Positions 44,156 through 55,426 of a DNA stretch of 64,000 nucleotides are shown piece after piece (positions within the stretch are counted from its first letter, which is position 1; the number at the start of each line of letters is the position of its first letter). The position numbers were made by a program, and so were the translations under genes. The notes below the pieces were generated by a model. The model was not told the origin of the DNA. It saw nothing but the letters and a program-made list of their open reading frames with translations, and made no database searches. Source of the stretch: Taibaiella sp. (GTDB lineage Bacteria > Bacteroidota > Bacteroidia > Chitinophagales > Chitinophagaceae); contig JAEUVV010000012.1 of NCBI GenBank assembly GCA_016786705.1, positions 62,001-126,000 on the forward strand, read 5' to 3'.

Positions 44156-45670
44156 TTACAAGCGGCTTAAAGTGCTGCTATACACCGCACCCGACTTAAA
44201 CTGTACGCGTATAATATAATTTCCTGCAGGAAAAGCGCAATTGATGCGGGCCGTAGTAGCATTGAGGGAATTATGCTGCAGTACCAGCCGTCCACTCATA
44301 TCTGTTATCTCTAAACGGGACATGGCTTCATCTGTTTCAAGCGTTAATACGCCCGATACCGGGTTGGGATAAAGCGCTATGCGTGGCAGCGCTGCATTAT
44401 CTTTAATACCGGTGCCGCTATCCAGCTTGATTTTAGCGAGTGTCGCGTTAGCCTCCACGCCATTTTCGCGGGAAGAACCGGCCACGATAAGGTATTGATC
44501 ATTAACTATACAAAGGTCCTGGGGATAATCATTGCCAGAGGCAATATCCAGGTCAAAAGACTGGCCGTTAGCGAATCCCGGGTCTATAGTGCCATCTGCA
44601 TTTAAACGGGTAACAACCCATCCGGCATTATAATCAGTAAATACTTTAGCGCCGATCAGGATCAGCTTACCATCCTGCTGCACTACGAAATCCTTATTGG
44701 GATATTGATGGCTGAGTACCCCGTTCACCCCGAATGTCGAATCAACGCGGCCATCCATATGCACCCTTAACATGAGCTGCGAGGAGGCATGCCCGCTCAT
44801 ATAATACTTCCCGCCAGGTCCTTTCCTGATCTGCGTCAGAGTTTCGAAGCTTGCAGGTTGCCCCGAATACATGTCCAGTGTCTTATAGCCATTATCGCCA
44901 AAAGTTAAGTCATAAGCGCCCTGCGCCGTGATCTTGCAATAAGCCAATTTAGGATCATCAAAATTAGTAAATTCATGACCGGCCAGTACGATACTGCCAT
45001 CTTCATTATATACCGCGCTCCATATACCGAAATTAAAAGCGGTGGTATTGAAGAAAAAATAGCCATTGCTCCCGAACTGGTTGTCCGGGGTGCCATTATC
45101 CTGTAATTGCAGCACGAAAGATTGATAATTGGTATTACCGCAAAGCACGATGGACCCGTTAGGACGGAAGAAAATATTGGTAAAGTGGCTGTCGGGCGAC
45201 ATAAAATGGAAGATACCACCCTGGGCAAAAGTCTGGTCCAAAGTACCGTTACTGTTCAGCCGCACCAGGAAACCCAGATGATCTCCGGGCGCACTGGGTG
45301 TATGGCCGGTATAGGCAGAGCCACTGACCAGGATTTTACCATCCGGGGCCAATACTACCTCCAGAGGAAATTCCGAAGCATCTACAGTGATCTCCGCGGC
45401 ACCATTATTACCGAAGCTATTATCCAGCTGGCCGTTGGGTAGTGTTTTGGTTACCATCAGCCGGTAATAACCATTAGGCTGATCGAAAAGGACATAGCCG
45501 GCACTGAAAATATTGCCCTGTGCATCAGTAACGACACAGTTATACTCGGAGGTCGTCGCGCTTTGATACACGGCGATACCGGCATTACCGAACTGTGTAT
45601 CTAAGGCCGCGGGCTGAGCCGTCGCCTTCAGGCCCAGTAAGGCAATAAAAGGAATTAAATAATGTTTCAT
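44156..45670 (-). CDS. T9SS-secreted delta-60 repeat protein
   Basis: 504 residues. Signal peptide 1-18. Delta-60/SBBP-like blades over about 20-410, with recurring LNSNGTLDQTFAQGGIFHF, LQDNGTPDNQFGSNGYFFFN and LNADGTIDPGFANGQSF, form a beta-propeller. The C-terminal T9SS domain is ALYPNPVSGVLTL, LEITDMSGRLVLQ, NYIIRVQFKSG. Extracellular role unknown. It is the second propeller-type T9SS protein in the window. Confidence 0.9.
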   Translation of the reverse strand: MKHYLIPFIALLGLKATAQPAALDTQFGNAGIAVYQSATTSEYNCVVTDAQGNIFSAGYVLFDQPNGYYRLMVTKTLPNGQLDNSFGNNGAAEITVDASEFPLEVVLAPDGKILVSGSAYTGHTPSAPGDHLGFLVRLNSNGTLDQTFAQGGIFHFMSPDSHFTNIFFRPNGSIVLCGNTNYQSFVLQLQDNGTPDNQFGSNGYFFFNTTAFNFGIWSAVYNEDGSIVLAGHEFTNFDDPKLAYCKITAQGAYDLTFGDNGYKTLDMYSGQPASFETLTQIRKGPGGKYYMSGHASSQLMLRVHMDGRVDSTFGVNGVLSHQYPNKDFVVQQDGKLILIGAKVFTDYNAGWVVTRLNADGTIDPGFANGQSFDLDIASGNDYPQDLCIVNDQYLIVAGSSRENGVEANATLAKIKLDSGTGIKDNAALPRIALYPNPVSGVLTLETDEAMSRLEITDMSGRLVLQHNSLNATTARINCAFPAGNYIIRVQFKSGAVYSSTLSRL

Positions 45671-45843
45671 GGATTCATGTGATTTAAAGGGTTAATTCCG
45701 GGATATTATCCAGGTAATAGATAATAAGACGAAAAGATTGTGGTGTTAATTAGAAAAATTAAAAATAAATTTCTACTGTACGGTACAACAAAGGTTGAGT
45801 TAAACGGGGGTAGTATTACAGTTTATGCGATCTGCACCGCCAA

Positions 45844-46396
45844 ATTTCAATTATTGTGCGATTGAAAGAAATTCAAAAAATGACAATAGAACAATTAGTA
45901 ACAGAATTTCAATTCAAGTATTGTACGATTGAAAGCCGGGGCTGCATTGTTCACTTAATTAGCACACACGAATTTCAATTCAAGCATTGTACGATTGAAA
46001 GTAACATTACCCGGCATGCGATCATTAATGATGAGGTATTTCAATTCAAGTATTGTACGATTAAAAGTGATCCTAAAACCGGAAAACTGATTACCGGGAG
46101 CTATATTTCAATTCAAGTATTGTACGATTAAAAGTTCATACACTCTAAAGGGCACGTCTGTAAAAGACGTATTTCAATTCAAGCATTGTACAATTGAAAG
46201 CAGTTAATTTATTTGCAGCAGGAAGATAGAATGTGTATTTCAATTCAAATGTTGTGCGATTGAAAGATATCTTCAAAGAAGCCTTGCAATGCCAGGGCAT
46301 GATTTCAATTCAAGTATTGTCTGATTGCAAGACTACTTTGCTTACGGGTAAGACCTACTTGCTGGAATTTCAATTCAATTATTGTGCGATTGAAAA
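45844..46396 (+). CRISPR. Degenerate CRISPR-type array, first block (9 repeats)
   Basis: Nine 30-bp repeats at 45844 (25 bp, internal loss), 45906, 45972, 46038, 46105, 46171, 46237, 46302 and 46367, separated by 35-37-bp unique spacers. The repeat opens ATTTCAATTC and typically ends ATTGTACGATTGAAAG; the 3' ATTGAAAG resembles the 8-nt crRNA handle of type I-B/III repeats, which sets the plus strand as transcript strand. Almost every copy carries point differences (for example ATTAAAAG, GATTGCAAG, TGTGCGATTG). No cas gene is in the window. The last repeat stops one base before the Rrf2 gene end. Confidence 0.85.
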
Positions 46397-46397
46397 A

Positions 46398-46805
46398 TTA
46401 CTTTACCAGGTCCGTTACGGTTTTATTGCCCAGGACATCCAGTGTAGCGTCCCGCACCGCTACCATAGTATCATGCAGTCCGCAATGGTCCTGCGAGCAA
46501 TCCTCACAAGCCTGGTAAAAGTTAAGGCTGACACAAGGTAATAGCGCGATAGGGCCATTGACCAATCGCATTATAGTAGCCAGGCTCACTTTACTACCTT
46601 CATCGCTCAGGTAGTAACCGCCGCCCTTCCCTCTTTTACTTTCCAGGACATTTGCTTTGCGCAGGTCAAGAAGTATATTCTCCAGGAATTTCAGGGGAAT
46701 TCTTTTTGCTTCCGCGATCTCGGCAATCAATACCGGGCCACAATTCCTACGTTCCACTAAATAAGCAAGCGCCTTAAAGGCATATTGTGATTTTTTCGAA
46801 AGCAT
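46398..46805 (-). CDS. Rrf2-family transcriptional regulator
   Basis: 135 residues. Winged helix (1-80: LSKKSQYAFKALAYLVERRN, IAEAKRIPLKFLENILLDLR, RGKGGGYYLS). The C-terminal cysteine cluster C91, C100, C103, C108 is of the type that binds an Fe-S centre in IscR/NsrR-like members, so it may sense redox state, NO or Fe-S supply. The start codon fits the conserved MLSKK opening. A consensus promoter ends only four bases before the ATG, so the mRNA may be leaderless. The 3' end abuts a CRISPR-type repeat, and the gene is divergent from the methyltransferase gene. Confidence 0.93.
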   Translation of the reverse strand: MLSKKSQYAFKALAYLVERRNCGPVLIAEIAEAKRIPLKFLENILLDLRKANVLESKRGKGGGYYLSDEGSKVSLATIMRLVNGPIALLPCVSLNFYQACEDCSQDHCGLHDTMVAVRDATLDVLGNKTVTDLVK

Positions 46806-46809
46806 GCTG

Positions 46810-46841
46810 CAAATTTAAGTATAAATTAAAATATCCTGCAA
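46810..46841 (-). promoter_or_regulatory. Promoter of the Rrf2 gene
   Basis: Minus strand TTG (46841-46839), 21 bases, TAAATTTG (46817-46810). Transcription would begin at or within a few bases of the start codon. Confidence 0.7.
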
Positions 46842-46909
46842 AACGAAGTGTCCCTTATCTTTTAACAAAGCTTCAATAGACATAAGCATCCTCTTAAGCC
46901 GTTTCCCTG

Positions 46910-46917
46910 TATATTTG
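46910..46917 (+). promoter_or_regulatory. Promoter -7 element of the methyltransferase gene
   Basis: TATATTTG, 20 bases before the ATG at 46938. No TTG at the expected distance. Confidence 0.45.
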
Positions 46918-46937
46918 AACTCAAAAATAAACCGCTT

Positions 46938-47705
46938 ATGCCCTGGAACCCCGAAGTATACAATCAATTTAAATCGATCCGCTTTCAGCCCTTTTTTGAT
47001 CTTATTGACTTAATCGAACATAAGCGGGAGATGAAGGCAGTAGACCTGGGTTGCGGCACCGGGGAGCAGACGGCGATCCTCGCCAGGCGGTTTGAAGATG
47101 CCCGCTTCCTGGGTATCGACAGCTCCGCGTCCATGTTAGCGGCAGGGCCGGGAACAACAGAGCGCCTGAACTTCAGACAAAGCAGTACAGAGGAATGGCT
47201 GCAGGAAGCGCCAACCTGGGACCTGGTATTCAGCAATGCGGCATTACAATGGTCGGAGGACCATAAAAACCTTTTCCCGCAACTCATTGGCAAGCTCAAC
47301 CCGGGCGGACAACTGGCGGTACAGATGCCTTATCAACCGGGGAATGTGCTTAATCAACTATTGGCGGAGTTGGCTGGTGAGGGACCTTACCAATCACAGT
47401 TAAAAAACTGGAACAGGCCTTCATCGGTCTTAACACTGGACGAATATGCCCAGATACTTTTTGAAAACGGCCTGAAGGATATGCAGCTGTTTCAAAAGAT
47501 ATATCCTATAATCGCGGAAGATAGCGATACCCTGTTCCGTTTTATTTCCGGTTCGGCGCTGATCCCTTACCTTGAACGATTGAGCGAGGAGCAGGGTGAG
47601 GTATTCCAGGCGGCATTCAAGAAAAAGATCGCTTTGGCATTTCCCAGGTTCCCGGCTATTTACGCGTTTAAGCGTTTGCTGATCTATGGCCGGCGGGCTG
47701 ACTAA
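46938..47705 (+). CDS. Class I SAM methyltransferase (trans-aconitate methyltransferase-like)
   Basis: 255 residues. The SAM-binding Rossmann motif AVDLGCGTGEQTAILARRF (about 34-52) is followed by FLGIDSSASMLAAG and DLVFSNAALQWSEDH, then LNPGGQLAVQMPYQPGNVLN, the layout of trans-aconitate 2-methyltransferase (Tam) and its relatives. The substrate could be trans-aconitate or another small acid. It is divergent from an Rrf2 regulator that probably controls it. The pair sits exactly between two blocks of CRISPR-type repeats; the next repeat starts four bases after its stop codon. Confidence 0.88.
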   Translation: MPWNPEVYNQFKSIRFQPFFDLIDLIEHKREMKAVDLGCGTGEQTAILARRFEDARFLGIDSSASMLAAGPGTTERLNFRQSSTEEWLQEAPTWDLVFSNAALQWSEDHKNLFPQLIGKLNPGGQLAVQMPYQPGNVLNQLLAELAGEGPYQSQLKNWNRPSSVLTLDEYAQILFENGLKDMQLFQKIYPIIAEDSDTLFRFISGSALIPYLERLSEEQGEVFQAAFKKKIALAFPRFPAIYAFKRLLIYGRRAD

Positions 47706-47709
47706 GTTT

Positions 47710-47860
47710 ATTTCAATTCCAATATGGTTTGATTAAAAGTAGCCTACCCCGCACTTATTTTTGTGGCAAATATGATTTCAATTCATTATTGTACGATTGA
47801 AAGGAGATCCCCTGACGCGTCATGATGAGGGTGTATATAATTTCAATTCAAGTATTGTAC
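47710..47860 (+). CRISPR. Degenerate CRISPR-type array, second block (3 repeats)
   Basis: Repeats at 47710-47739, 47775-47803 (29 bp) and 47840-47860 (cut to 21 bp, then CCCCCATTTTT), with 35- and 36-bp spacers. The first copy has CCAATATGGTTTGATTAAAAG, closer to the repeat common in other Bacteroidota arrays. Same orientation and period as the first block, so both were probably once continuous. Confidence 0.8.
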
Positions 47861-47978
47861 CCCCATTTTTTTCTTCCTAAATTGAAAATATCCGCTCAAT
47901 TAAAAACCCTTTCAAGCCAACTCAATAATATCTAAATTAATTTTCCCGCATCACCATCCGGTGATTTAATAAATTCTG

Positions 47979-47986
47979 TACATTTG
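47979..47986 (+). promoter_or_regulatory. Promoter -7 element of the first secreted paralog
   Basis: TACATTTG, 28 bases before the ATG at 48015. An ATCACC/GGTGAT dyad (47950-47965) lies just upstream and could be an operator. Confidence 0.4.
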
Positions 47987-48014
47987 AGTTCATTTAAAAA
48001 ATATCGCTATTTGT

Positions 48015-48563
48015 ATGAACAACAAAAAAATACTATTGCTAACGCTCACGTTATTATTGGGCTCCCTGTTTACGCTAAAAGGCTTTAGCCAGGAAGCCTA
48101 TTTAAAGTACACAATAAATGAAACCAGCTATAGCTTTAAAGGAAAGCAGGTGCTTGGCGCTAAAAGAGCCGGAGATAAAACTGATGAAGACAAAGTAGAC
48201 TTTCAACTGGTTAGCGGCTACCTTGATTTCAGCGTAAATACACCCGTAAAACTATCTTTCAAAATACGTATCGAAAAAGGAAAAAAGCTTCAAGTGGGTA
48301 AGTATAGCTACCAGGATCTGCTTTCACAAACAAAAATTTTACCCAATGTTTATATAACGATAGAAAGAGAAACCGCGGACGGATTGATTTTTTACAATAC
48401 CGACGCCCCTGACAATGGTGTATTTGAAATCACTAAAGTAGCAGGCGATTGGATAGAAGGCACCTTCGAAGCCAATATTCCCAATGATCTTGAAGAGGAT
48501 GCGCCCCCTATAAAAGTCACCAAGGGCTCATTTAAATTACATATAAAGGAATATAAATGGTAG
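48015..48563 (+). CDS. Secreted protein, first of a tandem pair
   Basis: 182 residues. Signal peptide 1-26 (LLLTLTLLLGSLFTLKGFSQ). The mature part is beta-rich: AYLKYTINETSYSFKGKQVL, RIEKGKKLQVGKYSYQDLL, VFEITKVAGDWIEGTFEANI and KVTKGSFKLHI. The pattern resembles the small DUF6252-like lipocalin-style proteins of Bacteroidota, but that assignment is tentative. No lipobox and no sorting domain, so it is periplasmic or exported. The next gene is its paralog. Confidence 0.75.
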   Translation: MNNKKILLLTLTLLLGSLFTLKGFSQEAYLKYTINETSYSFKGKQVLGAKRAGDKTDEDKVDFQLVSGYLDFSVNTPVKLSFKIRIEKGKKLQVGKYSYQDLLSQTKILPNVYITIERETADGLIFYNTDAPDNGVFEITKVAGDWIEGTFEANIPNDLEEDAPPIKVTKGSFKLHIKEYKW

Positions 48564-48653
48564 CAACTGGCGAAACCCGGTTTAAAACATTGCCAATCGC
48601 TAACTATTTCAATAATTTCATTTCAAATCTCACTCATAATATTAATAAAAACA

Positions 48654-49202
48654 ATGAAACACAAAGGATTATTACTAATTATTGCATTATCCCTTTTGGG
48701 ATTATTATCTGGCATCAAAGTTTACAGCCAGGAGGCCTTTATCAAATATACCGTCAACGGCAAAGCCTATAGTTTTAAAGGGGATAAGACAGGTTGCTAT
48801 CAAAAAAAAGGGGATAGAGATGAGGAAGATAAAGTTGATTTCATTGAAACAACCCTGTATGTAGACAGTGATGTAAAAACAGCCGAAAAGCTTGGCATAG
48901 TGATCCGCACGGAACAGGGTAAAAAGCTCGAGGCCGGTAACTACACTATTCAAAGCCTGGTCGATCAAACGGAAATTTTGCCCAATGCAAACTTGAGGAT
49001 CAATAGGGAAATAAAAGGCGAATTAGAATTCTTCGGAACGGTATCACCCGCCAACGGAGTGTTTAAAATAACTAAAATAGACGGGGCATGGATTGAAGGC
49101 ACCTTTGAAGCGGAATTACCCAGTGATTTTGAAGATGGCAACGCACCTTTGAATGTAACCAACGGCTCTTTCCGGGTACGCTTAAGAGGCTATATGAAAT
49201 AG
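48654..49202 (+). CDS. Secreted protein, second of a tandem pair
   Basis: 182 residues, the same length as the upstream neighbour. It aligns throughout: AFIKYTVNGKAYSFKGDKTG, IRTEQGKKLEAGNYTIQSLV, VFKITKIDGAWIEGTFEAEL and NVTNGSFRVRL. Signal peptide 1-26 (ending SGIKVYSQ). A recent tandem duplication is the simplest origin. Role unknown. A terminator follows. Confidence 0.75.
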   Translation: MKHKGLLLIIALSLLGLLSGIKVYSQEAFIKYTVNGKAYSFKGDKTGCYQKKGDRDEEDKVDFIETTLYVDSDVKTAEKLGIVIRTEQGKKLEAGNYTIQSLVDQTEILPNANLRINREIKGELEFFGTVSPANGVFKITKIDGAWIEGTFEAELPSDFEDGNAPLNVTNGSFRVRLRGYMK

Positions 49203-49226
49203 TCGTTTAACTTATCCTTTCCAATA

Positions 49227-49262
49227 AAAATGCCACTGGTAAAATCTCCCGGTGGCATTTTT
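49227..49262 (+). terminator. Terminator of the secreted pair
   Basis: AAAATGCCAC / GTGGCATTTT stem (49227-49236 and 49252-49261) followed by TTTG. Confidence 0.8.
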
Positions 49263-49374
49263 GTATGCGTACAATGTTGAGTTACCTATATTCCTGGAAG
49301 TCTTACAGCGAATAATATAAGACCCCATACAGCTCCGGCAACAGCATTTTTTACGCACATTAAATTTATTTTCC

Positions 49375-49382
49375 TACCTTAG
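49375..49382 (+). promoter_or_regulatory. Possible -7 element of the thiamine operon
   Basis: TACCTTAG differs from TAnnTTTG at one position and lies just before the riboswitch, where the transcript should begin. Confidence 0.4.
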
Positions 49383-49387
49383 CGGCG

Positions 49388-49471
49388 AACTTTAGGGGTG
49401 TCTGCGATCAAAAGCAGGCTGAGATTTTACCCTTTGAACCTGATCCGGGTCATACCGGCGTAGGGAAAAGT
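49388..49471 (+). promoter_or_regulatory. TPP riboswitch (THI element)
   Basis: The conserved aptamer blocks are present in order: GGGGTGTC, GCAGGCTGAGA, ACCCTTTGAACCTGATCCGG, GTCATACCGGCGTAGGGAA. The 5' strand AACTTTAGG (49388-49396) can also pair with CCTAAAGTT at 49513-49521 near the thiS start, giving a structure that excludes the aptamer's closing P1 stem. This fits control of thiS translation or transcription by thiamine diphosphate: bound ligand should shut the operon off. The region 49472-49548 is the expression platform, with a GGTGC/GCACC hairpin. Confidence 0.97.
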
Positions 49472-49548
49472 AGACTGTCTTCACCGGTGCCTCGCGCACC
49501 ATTGCAGCCATTCCTAAAGTTTTATTACAGCAATAAAATTACACAGGA

Positions 49549-52168
<2,620 letters not shown>

Positions 52169-52182
<14 letters not shown>

Positions 52183-52924
52183 CACAGCAAATACCGGGCA
52201 ACAGGACCGACCTGTTGTATTAAGCATCGCCGGCTTTGATCCCAGTGCCGGCGCGGGCGTTCTGGCCGATATAAAAACCCTGGAACAATTAAAGGTTAAG
52301 GGCATGGCTGTGCTCACGGCAAATACCTTACAAACAGAGCAGCGCTTCTTTGAACTGGAATGGCAAGCCACCGCGACTATATGCAGGCATATCGAAATAT
52401 TGATGCAATCCTACTCTATTCATGTAATAAAAATCGGGATTGTAGCAGATGCGGCTATGTTGCAACAAATCATCACAACGATACGCAAACAAAAGGATGA
52501 TACTTTTATTATCTGGGACCCGGTGTTAAAAAGCACTTCAGGGTTCACCTTCTTTGAAGGAAAAGACAAAACTTTTTTAAAGGAAACTTTGCAACAGATT
52601 AACCTGCTCACTCCTAATCTCCCTGAATTCGAACAGCTCAAAGCACTGATTCCTGCTGAACAAGCCATCCTGCTCAAAGGTGGTCATCGAAAAGAACAAA
52701 CCGGCCTGGACATTTTATACCTGCAAGGGCAACAGTTTGAGCTCTACCCGGGAACGCAAAACGCTTATCCCAAACATGGTTCCGGCTGTGTGCTTTCTGC
52801 TGCTATAGCGGCGCATATCGCTTTGGGCAATAGCATAGAAGCATCCTGCAGGCAGGGAAAAAAGTATGTGGAACGATTTTTAAACAGTCACCCTACCCTA
52901 TCGGGTTATCATTATGCTGAATAA
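52169..52924 (+). CDS. thiD: Hydroxymethylpyrimidine/phosphomethylpyrimidine kinase ThiD
   Basis: 251 residues, ribokinase-like fold. It phosphorylates HMP and HMP-P to HMP-PP. SIAGFDPSAGAGVLADIKTL is the N-terminal substrate region; AVLTANTLQTEQ, IIWDPVLKSTSGFTFF, LLTPNLPEFEQL, ILLKGGHRKEQT and the catalytic KHGSGCVLSAAIAAHIA are all present. It overlaps both neighbours by 10-14 bases, indicating translational coupling. Confidence 0.96.
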
Positions 52925-53531
52925 ACTACAATACATATCGCAGGGCAAAACTGCGCCCGAACAAATACAAAATATCCTGAATGCACTGGATAACGGTGCC
53001 GGGTGGATACAGTTAAGATGGAAAGAAGGCGCTTATGAAGCTAAACTGGAACTAGCCATTGCTATACGCAAAATATGCCAGGCCTATAAGGCCACCTGTA
53101 TCATCAACGACCACATAGCTATTGCAAAAGAGATAGCTGCCGATGGCGTACACCTGGGCCTGCAGGACGAGACCATCGCAAAAGCCAGGCACACTTTAGG
53201 GCCGGGTAAAATCATCGGCGGTACCGCCAATACCCTGGAAGATGTATTGCAAAGAACAGCAGAAGGATGCGATTACATTGGCCTGGGACCTTACCGGTTT
53301 ACCCAAACGAAAGAGAAATTAAGTCCTGTATTGGGACTTGCCGGGTATCAAACCATAATTAACTATTTACGGGAACAGTCACTTGTAACACCTCCCATCT
53401 ACGCGATCGGTGGTATTACAAGTACTGACATCCCCAAACTGCAACAAGCCGGGGTATACGGTATCGCCCTCTCGGGCCTGATCACCCGCCAACCGGCCAT
53501 TATTCCACAAATAAATAATCTCTTACAATGA
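52914..53531 (+). CDS. thiE: Thiamine-phosphate synthase ThiE
   Basis: 205 residues. Couples HMP-PP and thiazole phosphate to thiamine phosphate. Motifs: [66 protein letters not shown] (the diphosphate- and thiazole-binding segment), and [19 protein letters not shown]. Overlaps thiD by 11 and thiG by four bases. Confidence 0.93.
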   Translation: MLNKLQYISQGKTAPEQIQNILNALDNGAGWIQLRWKEGAYEAKLELAIAIRKICQAYKATCIINDHIAIAKEIAADGVHLGLQDETIAKARHTLGPGKIIGGTANTLEDVLQRTAEGCDYIGLGPYRFTQTKEKLSPVLGLAGYQTIINYLREQSLVTPPIYAIGGITSTDIPKLQQAGVYGIALSGLITRQPAIIPQINNLLQ

Positions 53532-54304
53532 AACCCTTAATAATAGCCGGCAAAACATTCCATTCCCGCTTATTCCTGGGTACCGGGAAGTTCGGGCAGC
53601 AGGAGCTGATGAAAGCCGCTATACAGCAATCGGGAACCGAACTCGTTACCCTGGCCCTGAAACGTATAGACCTGGATGCAAAGCCTGAGGACGGGCTCTT
53701 GCAAGCCTTAGACCTCCCCGACATTTCCCTGCTTCCGAATACCTCCGGTGCAAGAAATGCGCAGGAAGCCATCCTTGCGGCGCAGCTGGCAAGAGAAGCG
53801 CTGGAAACCAACTGGCTCAAACTTGAGATCCATCCCGACCCGAGATATCTCCTACCCGATCCTGTAGAAACGCTTAAAGCAACCGAAGCGCTGGCAAAAC
53901 TGGGATTCATTATTATGCCTTACATCCATGCCGACCCGGTGTTATGCAAAAGACTGGAGGACGCAGGTACCGCGGTGGTTATGCCCCTGGGCGCGCCTAT
54001 TGGCAGCAATAAAGGTTTACGTACCCTGGACTTCCTGGAGATCATTATTGAACAAAGTAAAGTACCGGTGGTGGTAGATGCCGGTATCGGCGCGCCTTCC
54101 GACGCGGCTAAAGCTATGGAGATCGGCGCGGATGCGGTACTGGTCAATACAGCGATCGCGGTAGCCCAGGATCCTGTAGCGATGGCAGAGGCATTTAAAG
54201 AAGCCGTAATGGCTGGCAGGAAAGCTTACGAGGCCGGCCTGGGAGCCCAGCATTCAGGCGCTATCGCATCCAGCCCGCTCACCGGTTTTTTAATGGACCT
54301 GTAA
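53528..54304 (+). CDS. thiG: Thiazole synthase ThiG
   Basis: 258 residues, TIM barrel. It forms the thiazole ring from deoxyxylulose phosphate, dehydroglycine and ThiS-thiocarboxylate. The active-site Lys lies in [26 protein letters not shown] near the N-terminus, [40 protein letters not shown] and [19 protein letters not shown] are family hallmarks. Full length, with no insertions. Confidence 0.97.
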   Translation: MKPLIIAGKTFHSRLFLGTGKFGQQELMKAAIQQSGTELVTLALKRIDLDAKPEDGLLQALDLPDISLLPNTSGARNAQEAILAAQLAREALETNWLKLEIHPDPRYLLPDPVETLKATEALAKLGFIIMPYIHADPVLCKRLEDAGTAVVMPLGAPIGSNKGLRTLDFLEIIIEQSKVPVVVDAGIGAPSDAAKAMEIGADAVLVNTAIAVAQDPVAMAEAFKEAVMAGRKAYEAGLGAQHSGAIASSPLTGFLMDL

Positions 54305-54316
54305 ATAACTTTTCTT

Positions 54317-55426
54317 ATGCAATCATTCCAGGATACATTTGACACTTACAATTGGGCAACCATCAGTGCACGCATTGAGGCGACAACCATTGAGGAAGTC
54401 CGGCACTCTTTATCAAAGCCTAAAAAGACGATCGATGACTTCTTAAGATTAGTAGCGCCTGCAGCCCAGGCTTTACTGGAACCCATGGCACAGCTCAGCC
54501 AAAGGCTTACCCAGAAAAGATTCGGAAAGACGATACAATTGTATGCCCCACTTTATCTAAGTAACGAATGCCAGAACATCTGCACCTATTGCGGTTTCAG
54601 CCTGGATAACCCGATCAAAAGGAAAACACTCAACAATTTAGAACTCCTGCAGGAAGCCATGGCCTTAAAATCTATGGGAGTACATCATATCTTACTGGTA
54701 AGCGGTGAAGCCAATAATACAGTAGGCATCGATTATTTCTTAAACGCGATCAGGCTGTTAAAACCCCATTTCGTCCACATCTCCGTAGAAGTACAGCCTT
54801 TAAGTATAGAAGCCTACACACTACTGCATGAAGCGGGGGTACATTCCATTTTAGTTTACCAGGAAACTTATCACCGGGAAGTCTATAAGCAATATCACCC
54901 CAAAGGCAAAAAGTCAAACTTCCCTTACCGGTTGGCAACCCCCGACAGGATAGGTACCGCAGGTTTACATAAGATCGGACTGGGCGTTTTACTGGGCCTG
55001 GAAGACTGGCGGGTAGACAGCTTCTTCAACGCCCTGCATATAGATTATTTACAGAAAACCTATTGGCAAACCAAATACTCCGTATCCTTTCCCCGCTTAA
55101 GACCCGCGGAAGGTATTATCGAACCCAATTTCATTATGGAAGATAAACACCTGCTCCAGCTGATCTGTGCCTACCGCATCTGGAATGAAGACCTGGAGAT
55201 TTCTATCTCTACCCGGGAAAGCGAGCAATTCAGAAATCATATCATTCCTGTTGGTGTAACCAGTATGAGCGCGGCCTCTAAAACCAATCCAGGCGGCTAC
55301 GTGGTAGACCCGGCTTCACTCGAACAATTTGAAACCAGTGATGAACGCAGTATGGAAAGTATTAAATCCCTCATCCGGCAGGCGGGATATGAACCGGTGA
55401 TGAAAGACTGGGATGTCGCATTTTAA
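54317..55426 (+). CDS. thiH: 2-iminoacetate synthase ThiH
   Basis: 369 residues. Radical-SAM enzyme that cleaves tyrosine to dehydroglycine for ThiG. The cluster motif is C85-x3-C89-x2-C92 in SNECQNICTYCGFS. HHILLVSGEANNTVGIDYF, VEVQPLSIEAYTLLHEAGVH and QETYHREVYKQYHPKGKKSN are typical of ThiH. The presence of thiH rather than thiO points to an oxygen-independent route, consistent with other Bacteroidota. The gene overlaps the next by 14 bases. Confidence 0.97.
   Translation: MQSFQDTFDTYNWATISARIEATTIEEVRHSLSKPKKTIDDFLRLVAPAAQALLEPMAQLSQRLTQKRFGKTIQLYAPLYLSNECQNICTYCGFSLDNPIKRKTLNNLELLQEAMALKSMGVHHILLVSGEANNTVGIDYFLNAIRLLKPHFVHISVEVQPLSIEAYTLLHEAGVHSILVYQETYHREVYKQYHPKGKKSNFPYRLATPDRIGTAGLHKIGLGVLLGLEDWRVDSFFNALHIDYLQKTYWQTKYSVSFPRLRPAEGIIEPNFIMEDKHLLQLICAYRIWNEDLEISISTRESEQFRNHIIPVGVTSMSAASKTNPGGYVVDPASLEQFETSDERSMESIKSLIRQAGYEPVMKDWDVAF

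Noticed and set aside
45856..46131. A 91-codon frame through the CRISPR-type repeats with repeated EFQFKYCTIES
   Set aside because: The repeated peptide is only the translation of the 30-bp repeats; no independent coding signal.
46233..46541. Plus-strand frame running from the repeats into the Rrf2 gene
   Set aside because: It is antisense to a clear Rrf2 gene and starts inside repeats.
45844..47860. A working CRISPR-Cas locus
   Set aside because: No cas gene is in the window and the repeats are degenerate; at most an orphan or decaying array.
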